This document shows positions 1-8,831 of a stretch of DNA of 64,000 nt, piece after piece. Made by a program: the position numbers and the translations under genes. Source of the DNA: Streptomyces platensis (GTDB lineage Bacteria; Actinomycetota; Actinomycetes; Streptomycetales; Streptomycetaceae). The stretch's first letter is position 1; each line of letters opens with the position of its first letter. The notes below the pieces were generated by a model that saw nothing but the letters and a program-made list of their open reading frames with translations, had not been told where the DNA came from and searched no databases. The stretch spans positions 6,634,001 to 6,698,000 of the forward strand of contig NZ_CP023691.1 in NCBI RefSeq assembly GCF_008704855.1, written 5' to 3'.

Positions 1-1
1 C

Positions 2-553
2 ACCCTCTCGTGGGCGTTCTATCTGCTGGCCCGGCATCCCGAGGTCGAGGAGCGGCTGCATGCCGAGGTCGACGAGGTGCTGGGCGGCCGGGTCCCGGCC
101 TTCGAGGATCTGCCGAAGCTGGTGTACACCCGCATGGTCGTCGAAGAGACGCTGCGCATCTATTCCCCGGCGTATCAGTTCATGCGCCGGGCGCGGGAAG
201 AGGACGAGATCGACGGCTATCGGATGCCAGCCGGCACCAATGTCCTCATCAACAGCTATTTCCTGCACCGGCATCCGGACTTCTGGGAAGACCCCGAACG
301 TTTCGTACCCGAGCGTTTCACCCCCGAGCAGGTCGCCCGGCGCCCCAAGCACGTCTACATACCGTTCGGCAGCGGCCACCGCATCTGTATCGGCAAGCAC
401 TTCGCGCTGACCGAACTCACCCTCGTGCTGGCCACCGTGGCCCGGCACCACCGGCTGGTCATGCCCGAAGGCGCCGCCGAGGTGCACCCGGAGGCCCTGA
501 TCACCCTGCACCCCAAGGGCGGAGTGCACTTGCGGCCGGAGCCCCGCGGATGA
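2..553 (+). CDS. Cytochrome P450, C-terminal part (5' end outside window)
   Basis: The reading frame is open from the window edge and encodes the last ~183 residues of a P450 haem monooxygenase. Visible in order are the end of the I-helix region (TLSWAFYLLARHPEVEERL), the K-helix ExxR motif (EETLR), the PERF region, and the haem-binding loop FGSGHRICIGKHFA with its cysteine thiolate ligand. The stop codon overlaps the ATG of the terpene synthase (ATGA), so the two are translationally coupled. The likely role is hydroxylation or oxidation of the terpene made by the next genes. The substrate cannot be read from the sequence, and the oxygen-binding Thr lies outside the window. Confidence 0.93.
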   Translation, partial: TLSWAFYLLARHPEVEERLHAEVDEVLGGRVPAFEDLPKLVYTRMVVEETLRIYSPAYQFMRRAREEDEIDGYRMPAGTNVLINSYFLHRHPDFWEDPERFVPERFTPEQVARRPKHVYIPFGSGHRICIGKHFALTELTLVLATVARHHRLVMPEGAAEVHPEALITLHPKGGVHLRPEPRG

Positions 554-1626
554 ACCGGAACACCAGACAGGGTGCGCGGACCGCGGCACCAGCGAAAACA
601 GCGGAGGCACCCGTGCCGGACATTTTCCACCCCTTTCCCTACCGGATCAGCCCGTATGTCGCCCAGGCCCGTGAGCATCTGACGGACTGGACACGGCGTA
701 TCGGGCTGATAGAGCGGGAAGCCGCCAGAAAGCGCTTTGCGAAAGCCGACTTCGGCTGGTTCGCGGCAATGGTGTATCCCACCGCCGACGCCACCCAGCT
801 GAATCTCATGGCGGACTGGTTCGCCTGGCTCTTTCTCGTCGACGACCAGCTGGACGACGGAAGCATCGGACGCAGCCCCGAACAGGCACGGGACATCGTG
901 GACGGAATGCGGGCGGTCCTGGAGAGCCCGGATCACGGGGCGGCGGCCGCGGCCGACCGGGACGGCCCGGTGGCGGTCTCCGCGCTCGCCGATCTGTGGC
1001 TGCGTACGGCACCGCACGCCACCGCGAATTGGCGCCGCCGGTTCGTCCAGCACCTGGACGACTGCCTCACCGTGGCCGCCACCTGGGAGGCCGGGAACCG
1101 GGTCGCGGGAACGGTGCCGGACGAGGAGACCTATATCGAAATGCGCCGGCACACCGGTGCGATCTATGTCTGTATGGACCTCATCGACATCGTCGAGCGC
1201 ATCGATATCCCCGATTCCCTCTATGCCGATGCGCAGTTCCGGGCCGCTCTCGACGCCGCGTGCAACGTCGTGTGCTGGACCAACGACGTGTACTCGCTCG
1301 CAAAGGAGCGCGCACTGGGCGAGGTCCACAATCTCGTCCATATCGTCGAGCACCACCGGGGACTGGACACACCCGGGGCACTGGACCACGTCTGCGCCGC
1401 CACCTCGACCGAGACCATGCTGTTCCTCGAAAAGGAGCGGGAACTCCTGGCGGCCCGCCCCGAGCACCACGCGGTACTCGTCCCCGGTCTCGCGGGCATG
1501 CGGACCTGGATGCGAGGAAATCTCGACTGGTCCAGGAGCACCAAGCGCTATCGCCCCGTGGAAGGCGACGAGGAAATACGGCCGGATGAGTACCTGGAGG
1601 CGAGTCTCATGAAGGTGGACCAGTGA
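550..1626 (+). CDS. Class I terpene synthase (terpene cyclase)
   Basis: A 358-residue single-domain bacterial terpene cyclase, which ionises a linear prenyl diphosphate and cyclises it. The Asp-rich metal motif is DDQLDD at residues 98-103. The NSE triad is NDVYSLAKE (N245, S249, E253). A candidate pyrophosphate-sensor Arg lies near residue 199-200 and the C-terminal RY pair is in STKRYRP. The ATG at 550 overlaps the P450 stop, and the gene overlaps the prenyl diphosphate synthase start by 4 nt. That tight coupling favours a GGPP-derived diterpene, but FPP or GFPP cannot be excluded. I do not recognise the product; it is not the geosmin synthase type, which is a much longer two-domain protein. 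Confidence 0.93.
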   Translation: MNRNTRQGARTAAPAKTAEAPVPDIFHPFPYRISPYVAQAREHLTDWTRRIGLIEREAARKRFAKADFGWFAAMVYPTADATQLNLMADWFAWLFLVDDQLDDGSIGRSPEQARDIVDGMRAVLESPDHGAAAAADRDGPVAVSALADLWLRTAPHATANWRRRFVQHLDDCLTVAATWEAGNRVAGTVPDEETYIEMRRHTGAIYVCMDLIDIVERIDIPDSLYADAQFRAALDAACNVVCWTNDVYSLAKERALGEVHNLVHIVEHHRGLDTPGALDHVCAATSTETMLFLEKERELLAARPEHHAVLVPGLAGMRTWMRGNLDWSRSTKRYRPVEGDEEIRPDEYLEASLMKVDQ

Positions 1627-2714
1627 CCACGACAGGGGAGAGACCGGCACTCGCACAGCCCGGCTCTGCCGGCCCCGGAAAGGCCGTCCCCGGGAATTCC
1701 GCCCCCGATGCCTGGCACCTCCTCAAAACGGCCCGGGAGCTGACCGAACCCGAACTCCGCAAAGCCGTGGACCGTCTCGCCGAACCGGTCCGCTCGGTGG
1801 CCGCCTACCACTTCGGCTGGTCGGACGAGTGCGGCCGGCCGGTGAACGGCGAGGGCGGAAAGGGCGTACGCGCGGCCCTGGTGCTGGCCGCGGCCCAGGC
1901 GGTCGGGGCGCCGGCCGTGGAGGCGGTGGCCCCCGCCGCGGCGGTGGAACTCGTCCACAACTTCTCGGTGCTGCACGACGACCTCATGGACGGCGATCTG
2001 CTGCGCCGGGGCCGTAGTACGGCATGGTCGCTGTTCGGCTCCACACAGGCGATCCTGGCGGGTGACGCCCTCCTGGCCGTCGCTGTCGACACCCTCGCCC
2101 ACCGATTCCCCCAGGGAGGCCCGGAGGCGGTGCGGGAACTCTCCGGGGCCCTGCTCGCACTGGTCGCCGGCCAGGGCGCCGATCTCACCTTCGAGACCCG
2201 GGCGGACGTCGGCCTGGCCGAATGCCTGGAGATGGCGGCCGGCAAGACGGCGTCGCTGCTCGCCGCGGCCTGCGCGCTCGGCGCACTCGCGGCGCGTGCC
2301 GGGACCGAACGGGTCGACGCCCTGCGGCAATTCGGACGGCACCTCGGGCTCGCCTTCCAGCTCGTCGACGACCTGCTGGGCATCTGGGGCGACACCACCG
2401 TCACCGGCAAGCCAGTCGGCTCGGACCTCCGCTCGCGGAAGAAGAGCCTGCCCGTCGTCGCGGCCCTGTCCAGCGGCACCCCGGCCGGCGAGCGGCTCGC
2501 CGCGCTCTACCACCGTACGGAGCCCCTGGACGACGCCGAGCTCCGCACGGCCGCCCAGCTGATCGAGGAAGCCGGCGGCAGGCGCTGGGCCCAGGAGGAG
2601 GCCGAGCGACAGCGGGCCGCGGCGGTCACCAGCCTGGCCACCGCCGGTGTCACTCCGGACAGCACCCCCGCGCTCGCCGCGCTCGCCGACCTGATCACCC
2701 GCAGGCACGTCTGA
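1623..2714 (+). CDS. Polyprenyl (probably geranylgeranyl) diphosphate synthase
   Basis: A 363-residue trans-isoprenyl diphosphate synthase that condenses IPP with allylic diphosphates. The first Asp-rich motif is HDDLMDGD (D119, D120, D123) and the second is DDLLGIWGD (from D249). The residues just before the first motif (VELVHNFSVL) are those commonly seen in actinobacterial GGPP-type enzymes, but chain length is not proven. The GTG start overlaps the terpene synthase stop, so it should supply that cyclase directly. The N-terminal ~25 residues are low-complexity and probably disordered. Confidence 0.92.
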   Translation: MTTTGERPALAQPGSAGPGKAVPGNSAPDAWHLLKTARELTEPELRKAVDRLAEPVRSVAAYHFGWSDECGRPVNGEGGKGVRAALVLAAAQAVGAPAVEAVAPAAAVELVHNFSVLHDDLMDGDLLRRGRSTAWSLFGSTQAILAGDALLAVAVDTLAHRFPQGGPEAVRELSGALLALVAGQGADLTFETRADVGLAECLEMAAGKTASLLAAACALGALAARAGTERVDALRQFGRHLGLAFQLVDDLLGIWGDTTVTGKPVGSDLRSRKKSLPVVAALSSGTPAGERLAALYHRTEPLDDAELRTAAQLIEEAGGRRWAQEEAERQRAAAVTSLATAGVTPDSTPALAALADLITRRHV

Positions 2715-2789
2715 TGACCTGCGGGGCCGCTGCCTGACGACCGGAAAACGGGTGGCACCCCCTCGCGCACCCGAGTAGCTTGCCCGCCT

Positions 2790-4283
2790 GTGACTGACGG
2801 CTCGGAGCGCTCATCGAGGGGCGCGGCGTCGTCCGGGGAACCGACCGCGGCAGCGTCCGGGAATCCGACCGCGGCGGCCTCCCAGGAGGAGCCGACCGCG
2901 GCTGGCCATCCACCGGCGCCCTCCGGGACCACAGGAGGCTTGTTCTCCGGGGCGTACGCTGCCGCCACCTCCTGTTTCGCCGCGGTGATGTTCCTGACCG
3001 GGTTCGCCGCGCTGGCCGTGGTCCCCGTGCTGCCCACGGCGGCCCGGGACGTGGACGGGGTGGCGCTCTACCCGCTGGTGGCCGGCTGCTTCGTGGCCGC
3101 GAGCCTGCTCGGCGGGGTGGTGGGCGGTCATTGGGCGGACCGTGCCGGGGCGCAGCGTCCGATGGCGGCGGGCATGGTGCTGGCGGTCGTCACCTTGCTG
3201 GTCTCGGGCGCCGCCGCCTCGGTCTGGCAGCTGGCGGCCGGGCGCTTCCTGGACGGGCTGGCGGGCGGGATGATCGCGGTGTCGGTCAACACCGCCATCG
3301 GACAGGTCTACCCCGACCGCTTGCGGCCGCGCGTTCTGGCGTTGATGAGCGCCTGCTGGATCGTCCCGTCGCTGGTCGGTCCCCCACTGGCGGGGCTGGT
3401 GACCGAGTGGTGGTCCTGGCGCGCGGTGTTCCTCGGGCTGGCCGCGCTCACCGTGCTGCCCGCCCTGATCGTGGTGGCCCTGCTGCGCGGCCGATTCGGG
3501 GCGGCCCCGCCGGCGCCTTCGGGAGACGAGCCGGCGCCGCGCCTCGCGCTGACCGTCGCGACAGCGGTGAGCCTGGGCGCGGCGTTGGGGCAGTACGGCG
3601 TCTCGGGCCGCGATCTGCGCCATCTGCTGTGCGCGATGGCCGGATTCGCCCTGCTGGGGGCCTTCGCGTCACGGCTGCTGCCGCGGGGTACCTGGTGTGC
3701 CGCGCGCGGTCTGCCGGTCACGGTCCTGCTGCGCGGCCTGGGCTCCGGAGTGTTCTTCACGCTGGAGGCCTATGTGCCGCTGCTGCTGGTCACCGACCGG
3801 AACGCGCCTCCCGTGGTGATCGGCCTGGCGTTCACCGGTGCCGCGGTGGCCTGGGCCGGCTCCTCCTGGGTGCAGGGCCGCCTGCTGGAGCACTGCCCCC
3901 GCCACCGTCTGGTCGTGGCCGGGGCACTCGTGCAGGCGCTGGCGGTCGCCCTCGCGGTCGCCGGGACACTGCCCCTGACCCCGGCGTACACCGCCGCCTC
4001 GGCCATGGTCGTCGCGGCCGTCGGCATGGGCATGTACGTCCCCTCCCTCACCGTGCTGTCGCTCACCCACAGCCCGCCCGGCCGGCAGGGCTACGCCGGC
4101 AGCGCGATGCAGACCACCCAGAATCTGGGCCAGATCACGGTGCTGGGCCTCTCCGCCGTCGTGCTCAACGCCTGCCGGGGCGCCGGCACCACCGACTCCG
4201 CCGCCTACTCCGCCGCCTTCGGCCTGCTGCTCGCCCCGTGCCTGCTGGCCGCCTTGCTCGCCGGCCGTGCCCGCAGCGAGTGA
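2790..4283 (+). CDS. MFS transporter (putative terpenoid exporter)
   Basis: A 497-residue major facilitator with a hydrophilic, Gly/Ala/Ser-rich N-terminal tail (~50 residues) followed by about twelve hydrophobic segments. The conserved loop 2-3 motif is present as GGHWADRAGAQRP. The GTG start lies 75 nt after the prenyl synthase on the same strand, so it may be the last gene of the terpenoid operon and export the product. That role is inferred from position only; the MFS fold is clear. A short leader with no obvious terminator separates it from the upstream gene. Confidence 0.85.
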   Translation: MTDGSERSSRGAASSGEPTAAASGNPTAAASQEEPTAAGHPPAPSGTTGGLFSGAYAAATSCFAAVMFLTGFAALAVVPVLPTAARDVDGVALYPLVAGCFVAASLLGGVVGGHWADRAGAQRPMAAGMVLAVVTLLVSGAAASVWQLAAGRFLDGLAGGMIAVSVNTAIGQVYPDRLRPRVLALMSACWIVPSLVGPPLAGLVTEWWSWRAVFLGLAALTVLPALIVVALLRGRFGAAPPAPSGDEPAPRLALTVATAVSLGAALGQYGVSGRDLRHLLCAMAGFALLGAFASRLLPRGTWCAARGLPVTVLLRGLGSGVFFTLEAYVPLLLVTDRNAPPVVIGLAFTGAAVAWAGSSWVQGRLLEHCPRHRLVVAGALVQALAVALAVAGTLPLTPAYTAASAMVVAAVGMGMYVPSLTVLSLTHSPPGRQGYAGSAMQTTQNLGQITVLGLSAVVLNACRGAGTTDSAAYSAAFGLLLAPCLLAALLAGRARSE

Positions 4284-4507
4284 GCGAACTCCCCGCGCCG
4301 GGCGCCGCCATGGCCGGATCCCCGTCGAGGCTGCGTAGGTGGCGTCTGCGTCCGTGGTACGCGCGGCAGCCCTCGTACTGCGTTCGTGGCAGGTCAAGAG
4401 TCTGCGGGCGCACGATGACAGTGTCGGGGCGCGACGGCAGGGTGGACGGTGCCGCAGTCCGGCGGGATGAGCACCTGCGGCCCTGGGTAATGCAGGAACG
4501 CAATTGA

Positions 4508-4533
4508 CGCATCGCCGCACTGTCGGCGATGCG
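4508..4533. promoter_or_regulatory. 10-bp-arm inverted repeat before the epoxide hydrolase remnant
   Basis: Perfect inverted repeat CGCATCGCCG, 6-nt spacer CACTGT, then CGGCGATGCG. It ends 14 nt before the GTG of the degraded epoxide hydrolase and directly precedes its GGGGGAAGG ribosome-binding site. It could be an operator or an RNA hairpin at the 5' end of the message. The rest of the 264-nt gap 4284-4547 shows no other feature I can support. Confidence 0.5.
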
Positions 4534-4547
4534 GGGGAAGGCTCATT

Positions 4548-5167
4548 GTGGTGGATTCCGACGCCGTGGTGCCGTTCGAGCTCGCCGTGCCCGACGAAGA
4601 GCTGGCGGATGCGCGCGACCGTTTGCGTCGTGTCCGGCTGCCGGAGGCCGAGACGGCCGGGGGCTGGGCACAGGGGATTCCGCGTTCCTACGTCGAGGAG
4701 TTGTGCCGCTATTGGCGCGAGGAGTACGACTGGCGCCGGCTTGAGGCCGAACTCAATGGACGCGGCCAGTGGCGCACCGTGATCGACGGGCTGGGAATCC
4801 ATTTCCTTCATGTCCGCTCCCCGCGTGCGGATGCGTGGCCCTTGCTGATCACGCATGGCTGGCCCGGTTCGGTGGTGGAACGCGGGCTCACCGGCCGGCG
4901 GATCCGGCGGGGCAGCTCGCCTGGATCGTGGAGAAGTTCCAGGGCTGGACCGACTGTGGCGGGCATCCGGAGAACGCGGTGTCCCGTCAGCGGCTGCTGG
5001 ACAATGTCGCGGTCTATTGGTTCGCGGCGTGCGGTGCGTCATCGGCGCGGTTGTACTGGGAGAGCATTCCGCCCCGGGACCGACACGGGACTGCTGTCGT
5101 CGCGTACCGCACGGGCGGGCGCGGAGCGGAATCCGGCGGAGACGGCGCCCCCTTCGAAGCCTTTTGA
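4548..5167 (+). pseudogene. Epoxide hydrolase remnant (internal deletion and frameshift)
   Basis: The first ~108 codons encode a normal epoxide hydrolase N-terminal domain (PFELAVPDEELADARDRL) up to THGWPGSVVE at the start of the alpha/beta-hydrolase fold. The frame then jumps near 4880-4910. Late-domain sequence resumes in another frame (AGQLAWIVEKFQGW, then LLDNVAVYWF and SSARLYWES), ending at 5167. Intact family members are ~380-400 residues, so roughly half of the protein is lost, including the nucleophile region, and the C-terminus is short. The ribosome-binding site and start codon survive, which suggests recent decay. An enzyme once present here could have acted on an epoxidised terpenoid. 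Confidence 0.85.
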
Positions 5168-5269
5168 ACAGAACTCTTTCGCATTTCGACGCCCGGTGAA
5201 GGGCGGCGAAGGCGCCGCTGCGCGCCGGCGCAGGTGCGAGTTCCACACCCACACGAGAGAAGGAATACG

Positions 5270-6688
5270 GTGTCAGAGCCGGAAATGCTAGAGGTCGACT
5301 ACCTGATCGTCGGGGCCGGCGCGATGGGCATGGCCTTCGCCGACACTCTGGTGGCCGAGACGGACGCGACGGTGGCCCTCGTCGACCGCTACGGCCGGCC
5401 CGGCGGCCACTGGACCGTGGCCTACCCCTACGTGCGCCTGCATCAGCCGTCCGCGTTCTACGGCGTCAATTCCCGCGAATTGGGAACCGGCGAAGTGGAC
5501 CGGCACGGCGGGAACGCGGGACTTCACGAGCTGGCATCGGCCGATGAAATCCTCACCTATTTCGACCAGGTGATGCACAAGACCCTCCTGCCGACCGGTC
5601 GTGTCTCGTACTTCCCCATGTCCGTCCACGACGGCCCGGATCCGGCGCGACCGGATGTCCAGCGGTGTCACTCCGTCGTCAGCGGTGCCGAGTTCGGCAT
5701 ACGGGTGCGCCGGCGGACCGTGGACGCCACCTATATGAACGTCACGGTTCCGGCGATGTGCCCGCCGAGGTACGACGTGGGTCCCGGGGTCCGGCTGATC
5801 ACTCCCAACGAGCTGCCGTCCCTGGAGGCCGCGTCCTCGCACTACACCGTGGTGGGCGCGGGAAAGACGGGCATCGACGCCTGCCTCTGGCTGCTGCGGC
5901 ACGGCGTCGACCCGGCGGACCTCACCTGGATCATGCCGCGCGACGCCTGGCTGCTCGACCGTGCGCAGATCCAGCCCGGCCCGGAGTTCGCCGCGGTCCG
6001 GGCCGAATCGCTCAGCGCCCGGGTGCGGGCGGTGCTCGAATCCGACACGATCGACGAGCTCTTTCAGCGGCTGGAAGCCAACGGCTCCCTGCTCAGGCTG
6101 TCGTCGGACGTCACACCGACGGCGTTCCGCTGCGCGACGGTCACCCGGTCCGAACTGGCACAGCTCCGGCGGATTCCCGATGTCGTCCGCCACGGCAGGG
6201 TCCGGCGCATCGGCGCCGACACGGTGGAACTCGACGGGACGACCGTCCCCGCCCGCCCCGGAACCCTCTACATCGACTGCACCGCCGATGGCCTCGAACC
6301 GCGGCCGACGGTGCCGGTGTTCAGTGGCTCCGGCATCACCTTGCAGGCGCTGGTCCCGTGCCAGCAGGTGTTCAGCGCCGCATTCGCCGCCCACGTCGAG
6401 GCCGCATATGAGGACGACGCCGAGAAGAACCGGATGTGCACCCCCGCGCCCCACCCCAGCACCGCCCTGGACTGGCTCCGTGCCGCCGCACACATCGATG
6501 ATCTGATGCTGCGGTGGTCCGCGGACCGCGGCCTGCGCGAGTGGAGCGACGCCTCGCGTCTCACGACCCGCTCGACCGGCTCGCTCTCCGAGGAACAGCG
6601 GGCCGTGCTGCTGGAGCGCCTGCACGCCGAGAAGGACCAGCTACAGAAGCTGCTGGCGCAGGAGGAGATGACGGTGGCAGCCACCTGA
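5270..6688 (+). CDS. FAD/NAD(P)-binding flavoprotein oxidoreductase
   Basis: A 472-residue protein with two Rossmann motifs: FAD-binding VGAGAMGMAF near residues 14-23, followed by GRPGGHW, and a second dinucleotide site VVGAGKTGID near residue 194. This two-site layout resembles flavin-dependent monooxygenases and their relatives. I chose GTG 5270 because AGAAGGAA lies just upstream; an upstream ATG in frame has no such site. The substrate is unknown. The position after the terpenoid genes and a dead epoxide hydrolase makes a tailoring role possible, but a gap of several hundred bases and a pseudogene intervene. Confidence 0.8.
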   Translation: MSEPEMLEVDYLIVGAGAMGMAFADTLVAETDATVALVDRYGRPGGHWTVAYPYVRLHQPSAFYGVNSRELGTGEVDRHGGNAGLHELASADEILTYFDQVMHKTLLPTGRVSYFPMSVHDGPDPARPDVQRCHSVVSGAEFGIRVRRRTVDATYMNVTVPAMCPPRYDVGPGVRLITPNELPSLEAASSHYTVVGAGKTGIDACLWLLRHGVDPADLTWIMPRDAWLLDRAQIQPGPEFAAVRAESLSARVRAVLESDTIDELFQRLEANGSLLRLSSDVTPTAFRCATVTRSELAQLRRIPDVVRHGRVRRIGADTVELDGTTVPARPGTLYIDCTADGLEPRPTVPVFSGSGITLQALVPCQQVFSAAFAAHVEAAYEDDAEKNRMCTPAPHPSTALDWLRAAAHIDDLMLRWSADRGLREWSDASRLTTRSTGSLSEEQRAVLLERLHAEKDQLQKLLAQEEMTVAAT

Positions 6689-6891
6689 TGACGACCGGCA
6701 CCGGGCGTCCTGTGCACGGTCATGGACGATCCGCAGGAGGCGGGTGCGTCGCGCGCCGTCCCGGCCCTGACCGGGCGTGACCCGGGTCGGGCCGGGCGTC
6801 GTCCCCGGTTCGTCCATCGAGCCCGGGGGCGGTGCCGGGCGGATGCGCGTCATGGCTGGTCCGGGGCGCTGCGTACGGTGAAGGAGTGCAG

Positions 6892-8109
6892 ATGATCGAC
6901 CGGCTCAGGCAGTCGCTACGGGCCCGGCCGTGGCGGGGGGACCTGGCCCTCGCGGTCAGCTGCTTCGTCCTGGCCGCCCCGGTGGCGGCAGGCTCCGCCT
7001 ACTACCACCGGACCTCGGTCGCCTCGTTCCTCACCGGCCTGGCACTGGCGTGTGCGCCCCTGGTGGCCCGCAGCCGCCGGCCGGTGCCGGTGGTCGCGGC
7101 GACCACGGCCGTGAACATCGCCCAGATCCTCGTCCTCTCGTACTCGGGGTCGTCGCCCGTCGCCACCGCGGTCGCGCTCTACTCGATGACGATGCACACC
7201 GGCCGGCGTACCACCTGGCGCGTGCGCGCAGCGGCGATCGGCGTACTCGTCGCCACCTCGCTGATCTCCCGCCCCGCTCTGGAGAACCTCTGGGAACACC
7301 TGTCCCTGATCGCCGGGCTGGGCCTCGCGGTGGCCAGCGGCGACGCCGTCCGCAGCCGCCGGCAACTGCTCACCTCCGCCCTGGAGCGGGCCGAACGGGC
7401 CGAACGCACCAGAGAGGAAGAGGCCCACCGCCGCGTCACCGAGGAACGCCTCCGCATCGCCCGGGAGCTCCACGACGTCCTCGCCCACCACATCACCCTG
7501 GTCAACGCCCAGGCAGGCGTCGCCCACCATCTGATGCGCGCCGACCCCGAACACGCCTACCAGGCACTGGAACGGATCCGGGACACCAGCCGGGCGGCAC
7601 TGGACGAGCTCCGCGCCACCGTAGGGCTGCTCCGATACGGCGACGACCCGGCCGCGCCCCACGAACCCGCACCCGGCCTCGCCGGCCTCGACGCTCTGCT
7701 GGGCTCCTTCCGCCACTCCGGTCTCGCCCTCACCCTCGAACGGACCGGACAGCCGCAGGAGTTGCCGCCGGTCACCGATATGACGGCCTACCGGATCATC
7801 CAGGAAGCCCTGACCAACACCCGCAAGCACGTCGGCCCGGTCTCCGCGCAGGTCCAGCTGCACTACCGCACCGATGCCCTGCGGATAACCGTCGAGGACG
7901 ACGGCCCTGGCTCCCCGAAGACCAGGAGCGGCAACCGACCCGCCACCCCGGCCACCGCAGCAGCCCCGGGTAGCGGCACCGGTCACGGAATGATCGGGAT
8001 GCACGAGCGGGCCCGGGCCGCCGGCGGCACCCTCACCGCCGGACCGCGCCCCACCGGAGGCTTCCGCATCCACGCCGAACTACCGCTCCGCACCCGCCGA
8101 AAGGGCTGA
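6892..8109 (+). CDS. DesK-type sensor histidine kinase
   Basis: A 405-residue membrane sensor kinase. About four to five hydrophobic segments lie within residues 15-150, then a charged coiled-coil linker (about 160-190). The HisKA_3 dimerisation domain has the phospho-acceptor His in RELHDVLAHH (about residue 194), and a HATPase_c domain has N-box YRIIQEALTNTRKH and G-box GHGMIGMHERA. It autophosphorylates and passes phosphate to the response regulator 2 nt downstream. ATG 6892 is preceded by AAGGAG at proper spacing. The stimulus cannot be inferred. The upstream gap 6689-6891 shows no clear regulatory signal. Confidence 0.92.
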   Translation: MIDRLRQSLRARPWRGDLALAVSCFVLAAPVAAGSAYYHRTSVASFLTGLALACAPLVARSRRPVPVVAATTAVNIAQILVLSYSGSSPVATAVALYSMTMHTGRRTTWRVRAAAIGVLVATSLISRPALENLWEHLSLIAGLGLAVASGDAVRSRRQLLTSALERAERAERTREEEAHRRVTEERLRIARELHDVLAHHITLVNAQAGVAHHLMRADPEHAYQALERIRDTSRAALDELRATVGLLRYGDDPAAPHEPAPGLAGLDALLGSFRHSGLALTLERTGQPQELPPVTDMTAYRIIQEALTNTRKHVGPVSAQVQLHYRTDALRITVEDDGPGSPKTRSGNRPATPATAAAPGSGTGHGMIGMHERARAAGGTLTAGPRPTGGFRIHAELPLRTRRKG

Positions 8110-8111
8110 CC

Positions 8112-8774
8112 TTGACCATCCGTGTCCTGCTCGCCGACGACCAGGCCCTCCTGCGCGGCACCTTCCGCATACTCATCGACTCCGCCGCCGACATGGACGT
8201 GGTCGCCGAAGCCTCCACGGGACGTGAGGCGGTCGAAAGGGCCCGCAGCCACCGCGTCGACCTGGTCCTCATGGACATCCGGATGCCCGACCTCGACGGG
8301 CTCGCCGCCACCCGGCTCATCACCGGGGACGAGGACCTCGCGGGCGTCCGGATCCTGGTACTGACCACCTTCGAGAACGACGAATACGTCGCCGAGGCTC
8401 TTCGCGCCGGCGCCAGCGGATTCCTCGGCAAGGGCATCAACCCCGATGAACTGCTGGACGCCATCAGGGTGGTGGCGGCCGGCGACTCCCTGCTCTCGCC
8501 GACCGCGACCAAGGCCCTGATCAACCGCTTCCTGGCGCAGCCCGCACCACCCGGCCCGCACACGCCGCCGTCACTGGCCACACTCACCCCGCGGGAACAC
8601 GAGGTCGTCACCCTGGTCGCCACGGGTCTGTCCAACGACGAGATCGCCGAGCGGCTCTTCGTCACCCCGCTCACCGCCAAAACCCATGTGAACCGCGCGA
8701 TGGCCAAACTCGGCGCCCGGGACCGCGCCCAGCTCGTGATCATCGCCTACCGGACCGGTCTGGCCCCGCGCTGA
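8112..8774 (+). CDS. NarL/LuxR-family response regulator
   Basis: A 220-residue response regulator paired with the kinase just upstream. The receiver domain carries the acidic pair in LLADDQ, the phospho-acceptor Asp in VLMDIRMPDLDG (about residue 54) and a conserved Lys in FLGKGI. The C-terminal LuxR-type HTH spans LTPREHEVVTLVATGLSNDE to about residue 210. TTG 8112 is taken as start because it gives the usual short N-terminus MTIRVLLADDQ. The target genes are unknown. Confidence 0.92.
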   Translation: MTIRVLLADDQALLRGTFRILIDSAADMDVVAEASTGREAVERARSHRVDLVLMDIRMPDLDGLAATRLITGDEDLAGVRILVLTTFENDEYVAEALRAGASGFLGKGINPDELLDAIRVVAAGDSLLSPTATKALINRFLAQPAPPGPHTPPSLATLTPREHEVVTLVATGLSNDEIAERLFVTPLTAKTHVNRAMAKLGARDRAQLVIIAYRTGLAPR

Positions 8775-8831
8775 CGGCCCTGAGCCCCGCTCCGGGGTTC
8801 CCGCCCGGCTGCCGCCCCCGGCAGTCGTTGG

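Noticed and set aside
10..549. Open frame continuing upstream of the terpene synthase
   Set aside because: It is a frame-shifted reading of the P450 gene, Arg/Gly-rich, and the real start is ATG 550 overlapping the P450 stop.
1548..2708. Minus-strand open frame over the prenyl synthase
   Set aside because: Shadow of the plus-strand gene; no recognisable domain.
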